Positions 12,201 through 18,780 are shown, counted from the first letter of the stretch. The stretch is 21,890 nt of DNA from Saccoglossus kowalevskii (GCF_000003605.2 NW_003113972.1:103887-125776), one strand, 5' to 3'. Notes: generated from the sequence alone by a model not told the origin. Numbers and translations: made by a program.

Positions 12201-15200
12201 AGTCGCACTTCATCTAAAAAAAAAAATGACGAAACATTTATAGAAATAAATCAGTTGTAATCAAACTTTTTCATTGTGGCTTAATTCTCACATTGCAGGT
12301 ATCAGTAGCTGTTGTAACTATGGCGATCTGATGTGTCACCTTGGCAACTAGTCGTCTCAGAGAATGGTATGCTACACAACTTACAATAAAGTGTTGAAAG
12401 ATTCATTATTTTTAACACTCCACGTTACACAGTTTGTTATATAAGCTGTAAATAAAAAAGTAAGATTCAACGGTATTTGAGAAAGAGCAAAAAATGATAA
12501 AAATACAGATTTTATATTACCTATTAAAATTAATGAAGTTATGTTAAACAAATAACTTTCCAGTTCAATGACCCCTATCAGTGATAATCGCCAAACGCCA
12601 AACTCTGATACAATTAGGCAAATGTACTATGTAATTCTCATTTTAATTGGCGAGTTCTTATACAGCCTGGTTGCCCCGGGGATGGTGACCAAATGTACAT
12701 TAACACCACACCTGAATTGGTCACTTGAGACATGGTAATACTGTGCAGGCTTAATGGAACAGTCTGTGTACTAATACTTTGGATAAGTATAGACAACTTG
12801 CATCATTTGGTTGATATGATATCTTTCGGGGGACACATTATTAAAGGTTGGACTTTTTTAACAAAAAAAGTGTACAAGCAAAGCGAAAATTTCTTGAAAC
12901 TTGAAAATATTCATATTCTGATTAAGAAATGAAAAGAAATTCTAATTTTACACCACTGATCCGATGTGCAATGTATTATGGGAGTGAATATAGTGGGCAA
13001 ATAATAATACACTTAAAACACACTAAAATATTTTATGGACATTTTCAACAAAATTGATTCATATCAATAACAATACAATGTACCGATATATGAACTATTT
13101 AGACATGTTTAATGAATCACATGTATAAACAAACTGCAAAAAAAATACCAATTTAAATGACAATGCCCCCCCCCCAATTCTTTTATTTTTTTCCATTTTC
13201 TGTATCGTAATGGTATGAACCAATTAATAGTGAAATTATGAATAAAGTGACATACATATGTAGTCTGCGATTTTGGCTGAAGGAATGATTCAGTGAAAAT
13301 AAAATCCAGCAAATATACCTTTTCCCCCATTTTTTACATTCAACTCGTCAAAAATCAGTGAAAAAAAAAACACTCAAAAAATCTTTTCAGCGAAAATTAA
13401 TTCCAGCTAAAATAAAATATTTTACAGTAGTCTGAACCTCCTTACACGAGAATACATGACTCCTGTGTAAGTGTAAATTAAAACAGGAAGTACTGCAGTG
13501 CCACATGTCAACTCTTCAAACTTTTTAGACTTCTCTCAGAGAGTCCTTTTAACCGAAATGTGCACTTTATTTTTTCATGACAGAAATTGACCATTCAATT
13601 CACAGGAGAATTAAGTACATTAATTGTCAATTGCCATGGAAACCATGTCTATTCCCTACTCAAGATGGAATGAACTGTACAGTAAAAACTAAAGTGACCA
13701 CTTATCAATTAATCCAAGCATGCACAAGTGTCCGGTTATGATGATGCAGTGATATGTTGCCCTCGGTTACCACCATTTCTGTATTAACCACATTACACCA
13801 AGAGTTTTAATACAGTAGTCCCGAATCCAATAGTGTTCTTAGACTATTATCCAAATTTACATGTGCAATGTCCCAATATATTTGCTAGTTCAAAAAATAT
13901 ACAAGTTCCCAAACAATAATATATATAAGAGAAATTTGTCTGTTGTGGGAGGGAGAGGGGGGGGGGGGTTGACCAACATTTGATACTGACCAATACATGA
14001 CAGGAAACGTACAATTATGCAATTATTAATACAACACACTCAAAGTGACACATCTTGGAGAGTTACAGTACAATACAGTACAATACAATGTAGAAATAAG
14101 AACTATCGGCATAAAGGTTTCTAAGTCGTATCAAAGGGTACATATACCAAGTACAGCATAATGTTAAGGCAATGCAGACTCTGAAGACCCATTTTCACCA
14201 AATGTACATGTGCAGACTTGCTAACATTGAACTGCACCGTGATTATACTTTGATAAAATACACACGTTTAGGGAGGATTAGAGAAAAATTACAGTTATCC
14301 TGGATACAAGAAATTGTTAACAACGATGACAGACAGACAAGCTTAACCAACATTAGACAAGAGCTGACGCTAGTTGGCTATTTTTCAAATTTAGTAGTCC
14401 AATTGGACTACTAAAAATTTACCAAAAAATGACAACTTTTCACATGAACCAATACGTCTTCAATGCTAAGGGTGTCCTAAATGATTTAAACAATATAATA
14501 TTTATTAAATGCTTTCGCATTTTATTGCATGGATTACATGGACCTACAAAACCTGATGGATTACCAACACTGGCTACGCAGTTTTCCAAGATCTTTTTTT
14601 TTAAACTACTGCAAACTTATTTTCCCTTGAAATAAATTTTTGCTGAAGAAATGATTCAGTTAAAATAAAATCCAGCCAATATACCTTTTCTTCCTATATT
14701 TTACATTCACAACTCGTCAAAAATCAGTGAAAATAAATTCCATACAAAACACAAACAAATTAATTCCAGCTAAAATAAAGTATTTTACAGTATTATATTT
14801 TATATATGCACTTTTACAAATATGGTAAGGCTTTATATTTTTTGACAAGCAGTGTGCCAAGCAGATTTTTGAGTTGCATCACAGGTAGAGAGAAATAGCA
14901 ACAACGAATCAACAACACGAAAAATTCAAAAAATTCAAACCTTTAATTATTTTCAACGGAAATACAGCGCACACAATCATCAAGCTATATACATGTGGGA
15001 GTAGATCTTCTGCATGGCTTGGAGCAAAAAACATGCATAACTCATTTCCCCATTATCCCATCGGCTTTTTTGTGCTTAAAACATTCAACATCCAAATCAT
15101 GGTCCTTCTGAAAAACCTAACGAAGCTGATCATTTGAATCCAACATAAGTAGAAAAGCTTACTACTGAAAACTGCATGTTTTTCGTCATATTTAAAGGGC

Positions 15201-15580
15201 GGCAATCATCTTACCGCGTCCTGTTCGATATGGGACTCAGAGCGACGACTATACAACGCGTGTAAAAGGCATTTTTATTTACATGAAATTCAAACACTCG
15301 CTGCGCGATGACCACCGCGCTTTAAAGAGAGGTAGCCGTCACTAAGTGTCATGGTCAAGGTGAGTCCCCCAGAGAAGTACATGTAAATTACATTATTTGT
15401 TTGCAAAAAATATGAACGTGTGCAGCAGGATGAACACCACCTTCAAAATCATCTAAAATGGTGACAGTTTTTCATCAATTTGTCTGAACATGAGTTTAAA
15501 TTTTTTTGTGTGTTTTTCTTACCTGGATGATGGTGCTTGCGTGACACTCTCAGGGTTGCCTTCATCCCCACTCAATGTAC
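86..15580 (-). CDS. Ror: Ror-family receptor tyrosine kinase with duplicated Ig-Fz-kringle ectodomain, partial (12 exons)
   Basis: This gene-level entry covers a single-pass cell-surface receptor. Known Rors bind Wnt5a-class ligands through the Frizzled CRD and signal through a cytoplasmic kinase or pseudokinase. Twelve exons join in one frame: linker 1, Ig1, Fz1, Kr1a, Kr1b, linker 2, Ig2, microexon, Fz2, Kr2a, Kr2b, TM. Intron phases in order are 2, 2, 1, 0, 1, 2, 1, 2, 1, 0, 1, and all introns are GT-AG. Numbered from the first full codon of linker 1, the domains are Ig1 20-123, Fz1 125-270, kringle 1 272-351, Ig2 373-471, Fz2 484-627, kringle 2 629-709 and TM about 722-746. A canonical Ror has one Ig-Fz-Kr set; this has two. 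Signal-peptide and kinase exons are missing, the latter expected beyond position 1. One apparent base deletion lies in Fz1. The family call rests on the Ig+Fz+kringle combination and the TM sequence. An alternative is two tandem genes whose exons only look continuous. Confidence 0.9.
564..714 (-). CDS. Ror: Ror exon: kringle 2, second half
   Basis: This 151-bp exon has acceptor ttttattttgtag and donor TGTG|GTGAGT, phases 0 in and 1 out, with 50 full codons. It reads PHVHDLTLADYPQLLGD, HNYCRNPGNQHDGPWCF and SERCDIPRC, giving kringle cysteines 3-6 and the CRNPG and PWCF signatures. The HDLTLADYP region resembles the vertebrate ROR2 kringle. It is followed in the transcript by the transmembrane exon through a split Gly codon, exactly as in an ordinary Ror, so this is the membrane-proximal kringle. 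Confidence 0.96.
715..1047 (-). other. Ror: Intron between Kr2a and Kr2b
   Basis: This 333-bp AT-rich intron begins with donor GTGAGTA at 1047 and ends with acceptor ttttgtag at 715. I see no further exon, repeat or RNA gene in it. Confidence 0.8.
1048..1142 (-). CDS. Ror: Ror exon: kringle 2, first half
   Basis: This 95-bp exon has acceptor tttttctgacag and donor GAG|GTGAGT, phases 1 in and 0 out. It encodes DHKCYNNSGGGYLGKVNV, then TRTGIQCQKWSSTE. These are the first half of the kringle with cysteines 1 and 2 and the C-x-x-W motif. HKCYN directly after the CRD is a Ror hallmark. It pairs with Kr2b, and the phase-0 split within the kringle is identical to module 1. Its phase-1 acceptor is the site a proposed alternative first exon (1422-1545) would have to use. 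Confidence 0.94.
1207..1534. mobile_element. Possible 328-bp MITE-like element or CpG-island-like block with short inverted ends
   Basis: This is a GC- and CpG-rich block in an otherwise AT-rich intron. It begins ATCTTCGGGGGCGG and ends with the inverse complement of ATCCTCGGGGGCGG, a 14-bp terminal inverted repeat with one mismatch. Each end carries a GC box, and a CRE-like TGACGTA lies just inside the right end. The flanks give only a weak candidate target duplication (cag on both sides). An 11-bp perfect stem lies inside at 1232-1264. I cannot tell an inserted non-autonomous transposon from an internal promoter, as both signals are present. Confidence 0.35.
1232..1264. repeat. Perfect 11-bp inverted repeat (hairpin)
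   Basis: TTTTCACCGCC is followed after an 11-base spacer by its exact inverse complement GGCGGTGAAAA. It lies inside the CpG-dense block. Further copies of the TTTTCACCG motif occur in the same block at about 1415-1423, suggesting internal repeat structure rather than a single chance palindrome. Confidence 0.7.
1422..1545 (-). other. Candidate alternative first coding exon with signal-peptide-like sequence (hypothetical)
   Basis: In the intron between Fz2 and Kr2a an ATG at 1545 opens a frame with a basic n-region (HRRSTLLRRAS), a hydrophobic core (LYHVFLWALCALLW) and a small-residue stretch (NTGGAG) that could be a cleavage site. A moderate donor (GCCG|GTGAAA) follows in phase 1, the phase Kr2a accepts; a second phase-1 GT lies 9 bp earlier. 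If used, the product would be a kringle-TM-kinase receptor lacking Ig and CRD. Unspliced, the frame runs to a stop at 1204 without any recognisable domain. The region also looks like an inserted element (see 1207-1534), so the coding potential may be chance. Confidence 0.22.
1712..2145 (-). CDS. Ror: Ror exon: Frizzled-type CRD 2 (proximal module)
   Basis: This 434-bp exon has acceptor cttgtttttcag and donor ATAG|GTAAAG, phases 2 in and 1 out, giving 144 intact codons. It encodes a full Ror Frizzled CRD with all ten cysteines: GYCKPYTGTAC, LSDRCSEFAIPSLC, HYAFRLCDETT, KPRDICRDECEILENDIC, ILPVCSELPLPG and SNCIRIGIP. The AIPSLCHYAF and KPRD-C-RDECEILEN blocks are very close to vertebrate ROR1, supporting a conserved Wnt5a-type binding role (known for the family, not tested here). 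It joins Kr2a through a split Asp codon. The open frame runs beyond both splice sites into intron, so longer ORF ends in this region are not real. Confidence 0.96.
2146..2759 (-). other. Ror: Intron between the microexon and Fz2
   Basis: This 614-bp intron contains a pyrimidine-rich low-complexity tract with a run of C at about 2366-2378. Two overlapping open frames on the minus strand (2282-2528) read through this tract and have no domain character. No exon is supported. Confidence 0.75.
2760..2793 (-). CDS. Ror: Ror microexon between Ig2 and Fz2
   Basis: This 34-bp microexon has acceptor ttatttggcag and a strong donor (GCAT|GTAAGTAAG). Phase 1 in and phase 2 out fit exactly between Ig2 (ends phase 1) and Fz2 (starts phase 2). 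The joined residues read GPFPSPASDESI, matching the short Pro/Ser-rich Ig-to-CRD hinge seen in vertebrate Rors. Module 1 has no separate exon here: equivalent residues are part of the Ig1 exon. Skipping it would shift the frame, so it should be constitutive. It is too short for gene finders that require long open frames. Confidence 0.85.
3027..3325 (-). CDS. Ror: Ror exon: Ig domain 2 (proximal module)
   Basis: This 299-bp exon has acceptor ttgtttgcag and donor ATTG|GTAAGT, phases 2 in and 1 out. It encodes 99 codons of an I-set/C2 Ig domain. The Ror-typical lead YLSLEEPMNNVTLL is followed by VLRCRVTGEPQP (first cysteine), YYWYKNDAP (core Trp), SGSKLIMRDV and DTGYYKCVAENSAG (second cysteine). 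The EPMNN motif and the WYKNDAP block closely resemble vertebrate ROR1/ROR2, so this is the conserved, canonical copy. The exon ends one base into a Gly codon that the following microexon completes. NVT is a possible N-glycosylation site. Confidence 0.96.
3491..3551 (-). CDS. Ror: Ror exon: inter-module linker 2 (before Ig2)
   Basis: This 61-bp exon lies between acceptor cttttcag and donor AAC|GTAAGT. Constrained by the Ig2 frame it is phase 1 in and phase 2 out, reading DPDSALASSSPKTGAGTLIT. It is a flexible Ser/Pro/Thr-rich spacer with no domain. It is the counterpart of linker 1 and marks the start of module 2. Its phase-1 acceptor would accept either the Kr1b exon or an upstream signal-peptide exon, so skipping all of module 1 leaves an ordinary Ror. 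As a connector between two complete ectodomain modules it has no equivalent in a canonical Ror. Confidence 0.82.
3552..4024 (-). other. Ror: Intron between Kr1b and linker 2
   Basis: This 473-bp AT-rich intron is the junction between the two ectodomain modules. If the gene had once been two tandem genes, this is where TM, kinase and promoter remnants of the first would be expected. I see none in either strand. This favours an internal exon-block duplication, although a deletion cannot be excluded. Confidence 0.7.
4025..4175 (-). CDS. Ror: Ror exon: kringle 1, second half
   Basis: This 151-bp exon has acceptor ccttcttacag and donor GATGCT|GTAAGT, phases 0 in and 1 out. It encodes 50 full codons from PHPHTL through YPEIGGGHNYCRNPGN, SPWCF and VEKCDIPRC, supplying kringle cysteines 3-6. 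The length is exactly that of Kr2b. I count 31 identical residues of 50 between the two by eye, without gaps. The exon ends with one base, which joins the AT of linker 2. In a canonical Ror the matching exon joins the transmembrane exon; here the next exon in the transcript is a second linker and Ig domain. Kr1b could join the TM exon directly in phase. Confidence 0.95.
4176..6269 (-). other. Ror: Intron between Kr1a and Kr1b, containing a 37-bp minisatellite
   Basis: This 2.1-kb intron splits the distal kringle. Its main content is the tandem array at 5488-6030. The rest is AT-rich, with homopolymer A/T runs and no supported exon; ORFs of 60-76 codons in 4376-5095 have no recognisable features. 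Confidence 0.8.
5488..6030. repeat. 37-bp minisatellite, about 14-15 copies
   Basis: The unit begins CCAACCAAGACTGGATTTAG and continues with AGTTCCTGTATC plus a variable five-base end. Unit starts fall at 5488, 5525, 5562, 5599, 5636, 5673, 5710, 5747, 5784, 5821, 5858, 5895, 5932, 5969 and 6005 (last step 36 bp after a one-base loss). Terminal variants cluster: three consecutive units end tcataac, and the tcgcgat form groups near the high-coordinate end, as expected from local slippage or gene conversion. It lies wholly within an intron. Confidence 0.97.
6270..6361 (-). CDS. Ror: Ror exon: kringle 1, first half
   Basis: This 92-bp exon starts after ctatttttag and ends at TGG|GTGAGTA, phases 1 in and 0 out. 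It encodes the N-terminal half of a kringle: ACYTASGLSYRGTL, then ETISGFVCQPW, with the first two of six kringle cysteines and the usual YRG and C-x-x-W positions. With Fz1 read in its second frame, the split codon G|AT gives Asp before ACY, matching the DHKCY junction in module 2. Splitting the kringle in phase 0 after the second cysteine is shared with the Kr2a/Kr2b pair, which supports exon-level duplication rather than independent gain. Confidence 0.92.
6362..6865 (-). other. Ror: Intron between Fz1 and Kr1a
   Basis: This 504-bp AT-rich intron runs from donor GTTAGA to acceptor ctatttttag. It has TTAGCTAA-type motifs around 6685-6840 and no further feature I can support. Confidence 0.75.
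6866..7304 (-). CDS. Ror: Ror exon: Frizzled-type CRD 1 (distal module), with apparent frameshift
   Basis: This 439-bp exon has acceptor tatcatttcag and donor CAAG|GTTAGA, phases 2 in and 1 out. It encodes a Ror-type Frizzled CRD, the Wnt-binding fold. Landmarks are FCEPYNGNVC, the SDSC region, FVCYYVFPPC, TPTPRDICHDDC, QYTC and LPDCLELPRLDG. Nine of the ten CRD cysteines lie in the main frame, which then hits TGA at 6905. The tenth (NCIEL, then NVPGSPSSETG) lies one frame over, and only that second frame reaches the donor in the phase Kr1a needs. Inserting one base near 6918-6920 would restore a 146-codon exon; the paralogous Fz2 exon has 144 codons. Possible explanations are sequencing or assembly error, an allele-specific indel, or incipient pseudogenization. 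The sequence is much more diverged from typical Ror CRDs than Fz2. Confidence 0.88.
7305..9086 (-). other. Ror: Intron between Ig1 and Fz1
   Basis: This 1.8-kb AT-rich intron occupies the place where module 2 has its 34-bp microexon. I looked for a microexon copy and saw none needed, since Ig1 already joins Fz1 in phase 2. One hydrophobic open frame on the minus strand (8082-8288) was considered and rejected. No repeat array is obvious. Confidence 0.75.
9087..9401 (-). CDS. Ror: Ror exon: Ig domain 1 (distal module)
   Basis: This 315-bp exon starts after a ttttttttatag acceptor and ends at a consensus donor (GG|GTAAGT), phases 2 and 2. It encodes an I-set/C2 Ig domain. The first cysteine is in FRCKITGEPPP, the core tryptophan in FEWFKND, then GSKLSIRSV, and the second cysteine in DDTGYYRC. 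The N-terminal stretch LQIDRQMDNVSV aligns with the Ror-typical LSLEEPMNNVTL of Ig2 but is diverged; NVS is a possible N-glycosylation site. The tail (VNVG, then SFSASPNV) runs into what is a separate microexon in module 2. Three in-frame AGs (TAGTAGCAG) sit at the acceptor, so one to three serines may be included there. Confidence 0.92.
11563..11740. repeat. 62-bp tandem triplication with internal 14-bp palindrome
   Basis: Copies start at 11563, 11625 and 11687. The first two are identical over 62 bp; the third lacks two bases (GAGCACG becomes GAGCG) and diverges at its end. Each contains the perfect palindrome TGCACATATGTGCA followed by ATGCATTATGGGAG. Identity of the first two copies implies recent duplication. 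Confidence 0.95.
12946..12984 (+). repeat. Diverged relative of the 62-bp unit
   Basis: The segment TTTTACACCACTGAT followed by GATGTGCAATGTATTATGGG matches the start and the core of the 11563 unit, with the middle missing. It suggests the unit belongs to a dispersed repeat family rather than being purely local. Confidence 0.5.
13271..13429 (+). repeat. Dispersed repeat, copy A (~155 bp)
   Basis: It shares a long alignable stretch with 14637-14792: GATTCAGT-AAAATAAAATCC, ATATACCTTTTC, TTTTACATTCA, AACTCGTCAAAAATCAGTGA and ATTCCAGCTAAAATAAA-TAT, ending TTTTACAGTA. Same orientation, about 1.37 kb apart, with small indels. It is probably an old interspersed element; no coding capacity is seen. 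Confidence 0.85.
14390..14415. repeat. 26-bp perfect palindrome
   Basis: The sequence is exactly self-complementary over 26 bases with no spacer, centred on the CCAATTGG at 14399-14406. Its arms read TTTAGTAGTCC. It is not within any recognised element. Confidence 0.95.
14637..14792 (+). repeat. Dispersed repeat, copy B (~155 bp)
   Basis: This is the second copy of the 13271 element in the same orientation, diverged by substitutions and short indels. A partial echo (AAAATCCAGCTAAT) also occurs near 17378. Confidence 0.85.
15210..15340. promoter_or_regulatory. CpG-rich patch, possible promoter or enhancer
   Basis: About 14 CpG dinucleotides occur in roughly 130 bp, including CGCG clusters, against a CpG-poor AT-rich background. 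In animals with gene-body methylation, unmethylated islands keep CpGs, so this may mark a regulatory element. No TATA box or open frame with a signal peptide is tied to it. Confidence 0.25.
15523..15580 (-). CDS. Ror: Ror exon: N-terminal linker 1 (before Ig1)
   Basis: This 58-bp exon is bounded by an acceptor (gatttcag) and a strong donor (AG|GTAAGA). Only one frame is open; the other two hit TGA. In that frame it begins with two bases of a split codon (phase 1) and ends with two bases (phase 2), reading TLSGDEGNPESVTQAPSS. It is a low-complexity, acidic and Ser/Thr-rich spacer with no domain. Linker 2 (3491-3551) has the same phases and similar length and composition, so the two look like paralogous exons. 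It joins Ig1 as AG+T (Ser). Because its donor phase is 2, it could also splice straight to Ig2 and bypass module 1. An upstream signal-peptide exon ending in phase 1 is required and was not found with confidence. Confidence 0.78.
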
Positions 15581-16066
15581 CTGAAATCAAATAAAAGAAA
15601 ATTATTAATATTAAATTAAAACTTTCATTTGTGAAGCTGGAAAACATATTTACAGCAAATGCAGAAAGGCTTATAGAATGTACCGGTATACAAGTACAAA
15701 ATGGAATTGTTAGTGGTGAAATGTCTTTGAAGCAGTCAAAGAAATCGTAAATACTTAAAATGGCAATATTTTCCACAAATTTCAGTACAGTATAACAGCA
15801 GCAATAGCTGTAGTTATCAATCTTTTTTTTTTATTGATAAAACATTTCCTGTGTCTTTAGTGTCAATATGTACCGATAATGGCCATCGACGAAATATGGA
15901 CAGTAAAAGCATAGCATATACATAATTATACCGAAATTGTACATTATATCACTTGCAAGTAAAAAAATATGGCCACAGGGGTTGTGTCCAGGTTTTCAAA
16001 GGGGGCCATCTATTAAAATCCAATTTTGTCAATGAACCTCAATGATTATGGTACAAGATGACAACT

Positions 16067-16215
16067 TACTGGGGCTAAGCCTCTCTTTGACGTCCTCTCA
16101 CTGATGATTTCATGTGTCATTTCCCGTAACAGTGTGCGTCATGCATTGTGATTTGTTTACGGTTCACATCGCGTGGCCGATTTCAGCAAAATGGCGACTA
16201 TATTCCACGCGAAAT
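16067..16215. promoter_or_regulatory. CpG-enriched patch with YY1-like site and a minus-strand donor-like site
   Basis: The plus strand has AAAATGGCGAC at 16188-16198, a match to the YY1 core common near promoters. On the minus strand a GTAAGT donor-like site begins at 16069, so a non-coding 5' exon could end here about 490 bp before linker 1. The only ATG frame reaching that site is out of phase with linker 1, so a coding role is not supported. Confidence 0.22.
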
Positions 16216-16692
16216 GCCTTGTGTAGTCGTTTTGCCGATGCAATTGTGTCTAAAACATTATTTCATTAAGAATTGGCCATCTTTATGTGGATATATTGAC
16301 AAATACAGCTTGATTCACATTTTTTCTGATTAAAACAATGAAGCAATCAGGATCTTGGCATAGTATACGATTGTCAAATATGATGGATACGGGACTAGAT
16401 AACCTTTAATCTCAAGTTTAATTAGAGAGGACAAATCTGAAATTTGATTTAGGTAATACTTCTGGGTCATGCAAGTCTATAATAGCACCAACTCATCACA
16501 ACTAAAACAAGCTGACAAGGAAGGACAAACTTGTACATTTTGTGAAATTAATTATTTTATTAACTTGAAAAAAGGAAATCTAGAGACCACCAATACCATT
16601 TCTACATGTACATGTACACTTGGAAAGAGAATAGTCATTATTGCAGTTCATAGCGGAGATACCGGTTTAACAAGTAAGATCGAACCCTGTCC

Positions 16693-16729
16693 ACCTGTCC
16701 CAGGCAGGCAGATTTTATTTGGGACAGGT
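16693..16729. repeat. 9-bp inverted repeat
   Basis: ACCTGTCCC and its exact inverse complement GGGACAGGT are separated by 19 bases. The right arm makes an isolated good-looking plus-strand donor (GACAG|GTAAGT), but no plus-strand gene supports it. Confidence 0.7.
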
Positions 16730-16770
16730 AAGTGTAGAAATTGGTTTTCCCTCTGGGTATTTTTTTTTAT

Positions 16771-16859
16771 CATTTCTTTGTTAATTTTGGACCAAATGGC
16801 CAAAATTTGCTACTGGCAACGGGGCTTGGAAATATTATGAAGTATATTTTGTGACTGGT
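16771..16859 (+). repeat. Dispersed repeat family 2, copy A
   Basis: It shares TTTGTTAATTT-GGACCAAA, CAAAATTT-GC and ATTTTGTGA-TGGT with 20611-20684. This copy carries about 20-30 extra bases in the middle. No coding capacity. Confidence 0.65.
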
Positions 16860-18176
16860 GACTGTGATGTGCGAAGACATAGCATTTATTTGAAATGATG
16901 TCACCAAGAATTACGTTTTATTTGTTACGACATTCAATTCAGACAAATAAATGAGTAAACTAAATTAGCATATAACTGTTGTGACGTTGAAATAATGTTT
17001 TAAAGGGCTTTGTTCAGACGATAAACTTCCTTGAGATTCACAACAAATCACCAAAAAAAAAAAAAAACGTCACAGCAAAGTAAGACAGCTAGTGTTAAAA
17101 ATGTATTTTTATCGTCTGCACATTTGATCACTTTTCGCACACTGTACAATGTTCTATGAATACATCAGTTCTATTTTTAGTAAGAACTCGTAATCAGACA
17201 AATGATATTACTGTAGAGGGAGAAATGTTTACTGGGATAATTTTAGCAGATTTGAGGGCAGGATATTTTCTAAATTATAAATCCGCTGGTTGTGTTGGAA
17301 ACAAAACTTTCTATGCATGAATTCAATGGATTTTCATTTAAAATGCATTTAGCTGTCAGTGAAATACGCAAAACATAAAATCCAGCTAATAATGAAACTT
17401 TATATACATAGTACACAAATTGTGGAACATCTGGCAGGCATCAAGCATAGAAAAGTGTTAATATGAACTATGAAGTCATGAAAGTACTGTAAACCACATT
17501 AACCCTTATCCTGTCAGCCACATGTACTTTTGAAAACTCCCAGCAGCAAACATTCAGTTTACAGTAAAGTGAACACTGTACACTGCACACTCAGGACAAC
17601 CTGAGAAGGACTACGATATGGAAAAAACAACTGACAGCATCACAATTAGGCTCTTGTTCCCCTCAGAGCTGTTAAATTAGCGGGAAAAATACAAATATTA
17701 CATAACCAATATATCTCCAGTAAGGCATGGACCGACTGTGCTGTTGTGTGGGAATCCAAAGAATTGATGATCTTGACATAGTCGAATACACACAGTAAAC
17801 CAATGCAGTTAATGAAGCAGAGCTACTATCAGTTTACAAGAATGAGTCCATCTATTTGCAAGACTTTCCATATAGAGTGTGGTGCAACATTCATTAATTG
17901 GTGACTTGATATCTACGTATCCCTGTCCACACACATTATGGTTCTACTCTGCCCTAATAGTCACGACGGTGCTAAATATTTGTATTCACGATTTCACCTT
18001 TCCTGCCTTAAAATTTCATTTTCAAAAAATATTTTATCCTAATTTTGAGCCAGATTTGTAGATTTTGATCAACATTTGAAACTTATCAACATTCTATAAA
18101 TTGATAATTTTGATGACAAAATTGGGTAAAGTCACTATGATTCACTGTCCACAGAAAAATGTTCACTGCTACAACT

Positions 18177-18323
18177 GTGTGACAGGAGTTCGTACACAAG
18201 AGGCTTCTCTGAGTGTGGACAGGGGTTTAGCCATACCAGGCATCCTGGAGTGTGGACAAGGGTTCGTACACAAGAGGCTTCCCTGCGTGTGGACAGGGTT
18301 TCAATGCACCAAAGGCATATGCC
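18177..18323. repeat. 37-bp tandem repeat, four units in alternating A-B order
   Basis: Units begin with GTGTGGACAGGG-like sequence at 18177, 18213, 18250 and 18287. Units 1 and 3 share GTTCGTACACAAGAGGCTTC, while units 2 and 4 share a GGCAT-type tail, giving a 74-bp higher-order period. Short open frames on both strands across it are by-products of the repeat, since 37 is not a multiple of three. Confidence 0.85.
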
Positions 18324-18780
18324 AGTATCTATCTGTTTGGTCTCTGTAGACCAGTCATCCTGTAACCTGCTCTCATTCAATATTTATACTTCTTATAGAA
18401 TTGGAATAAGTGTGTTAAACATTCATAAGCAGTCTTACAATGTTATTCTGATCTCTAAACTAGAAATCATGGAATTTGTTTTGCTTTCACAATAGAAAAA
18501 GTCACTTTAAAGAAACAGCTAAAATAGTTTTATAGGTTTAAATCTATTTGCTTGTCAATATCGGTTGGTTTGTTTCTGTAGGAATTGTCTAAATTCAAGT
18601 AAAATCATACACCTGAGGCTCACTTGTAAAATTGAGTTAAGTTAAATTTCAGGCAGACCAAGACTTTGATTAAACCAGAATCATGTTTACTTCATTCTTC
18701 ATATTTTCTAATGACATGTCTATTATAGTAGAAATCTGTCAATTATTACTCATAAATGTGTTTAAACTGAATGACTAATT

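Larger units (their letters stand above)
9402..15522 (-). other. Ror: Large first visible intron between linker 1 and Ig1
   Basis: This 6.1-kb intron contains a 62-bp triplication (11563-11740) and a diverged relative (12946-12984), two copies of a ~155-bp dispersed repeat (13271, 14637), a 26-bp palindrome (14390), poly-C and poly-G runs near 13166 and 13955, short ACAGT/ACAAT repeats near 14066, and a CpG-rich patch at 15210-15340. No exon is supported; ORFs here are short and featureless. Confidence 0.8.

Noticed and set aside
16469-16840. 123-codon plus-strand ORF with a good internal GT donor (GACAG|GTAAGT)
   Set aside because: No recognisable domain; it runs through a 9-bp inverted repeat and a dispersed repeat copy, and no partner exon was found.
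18101-18495. Three overlapping ORFs on both strands
   Set aside because: By-products of the 37-bp tandem repeat, which shifts frame at each unit.
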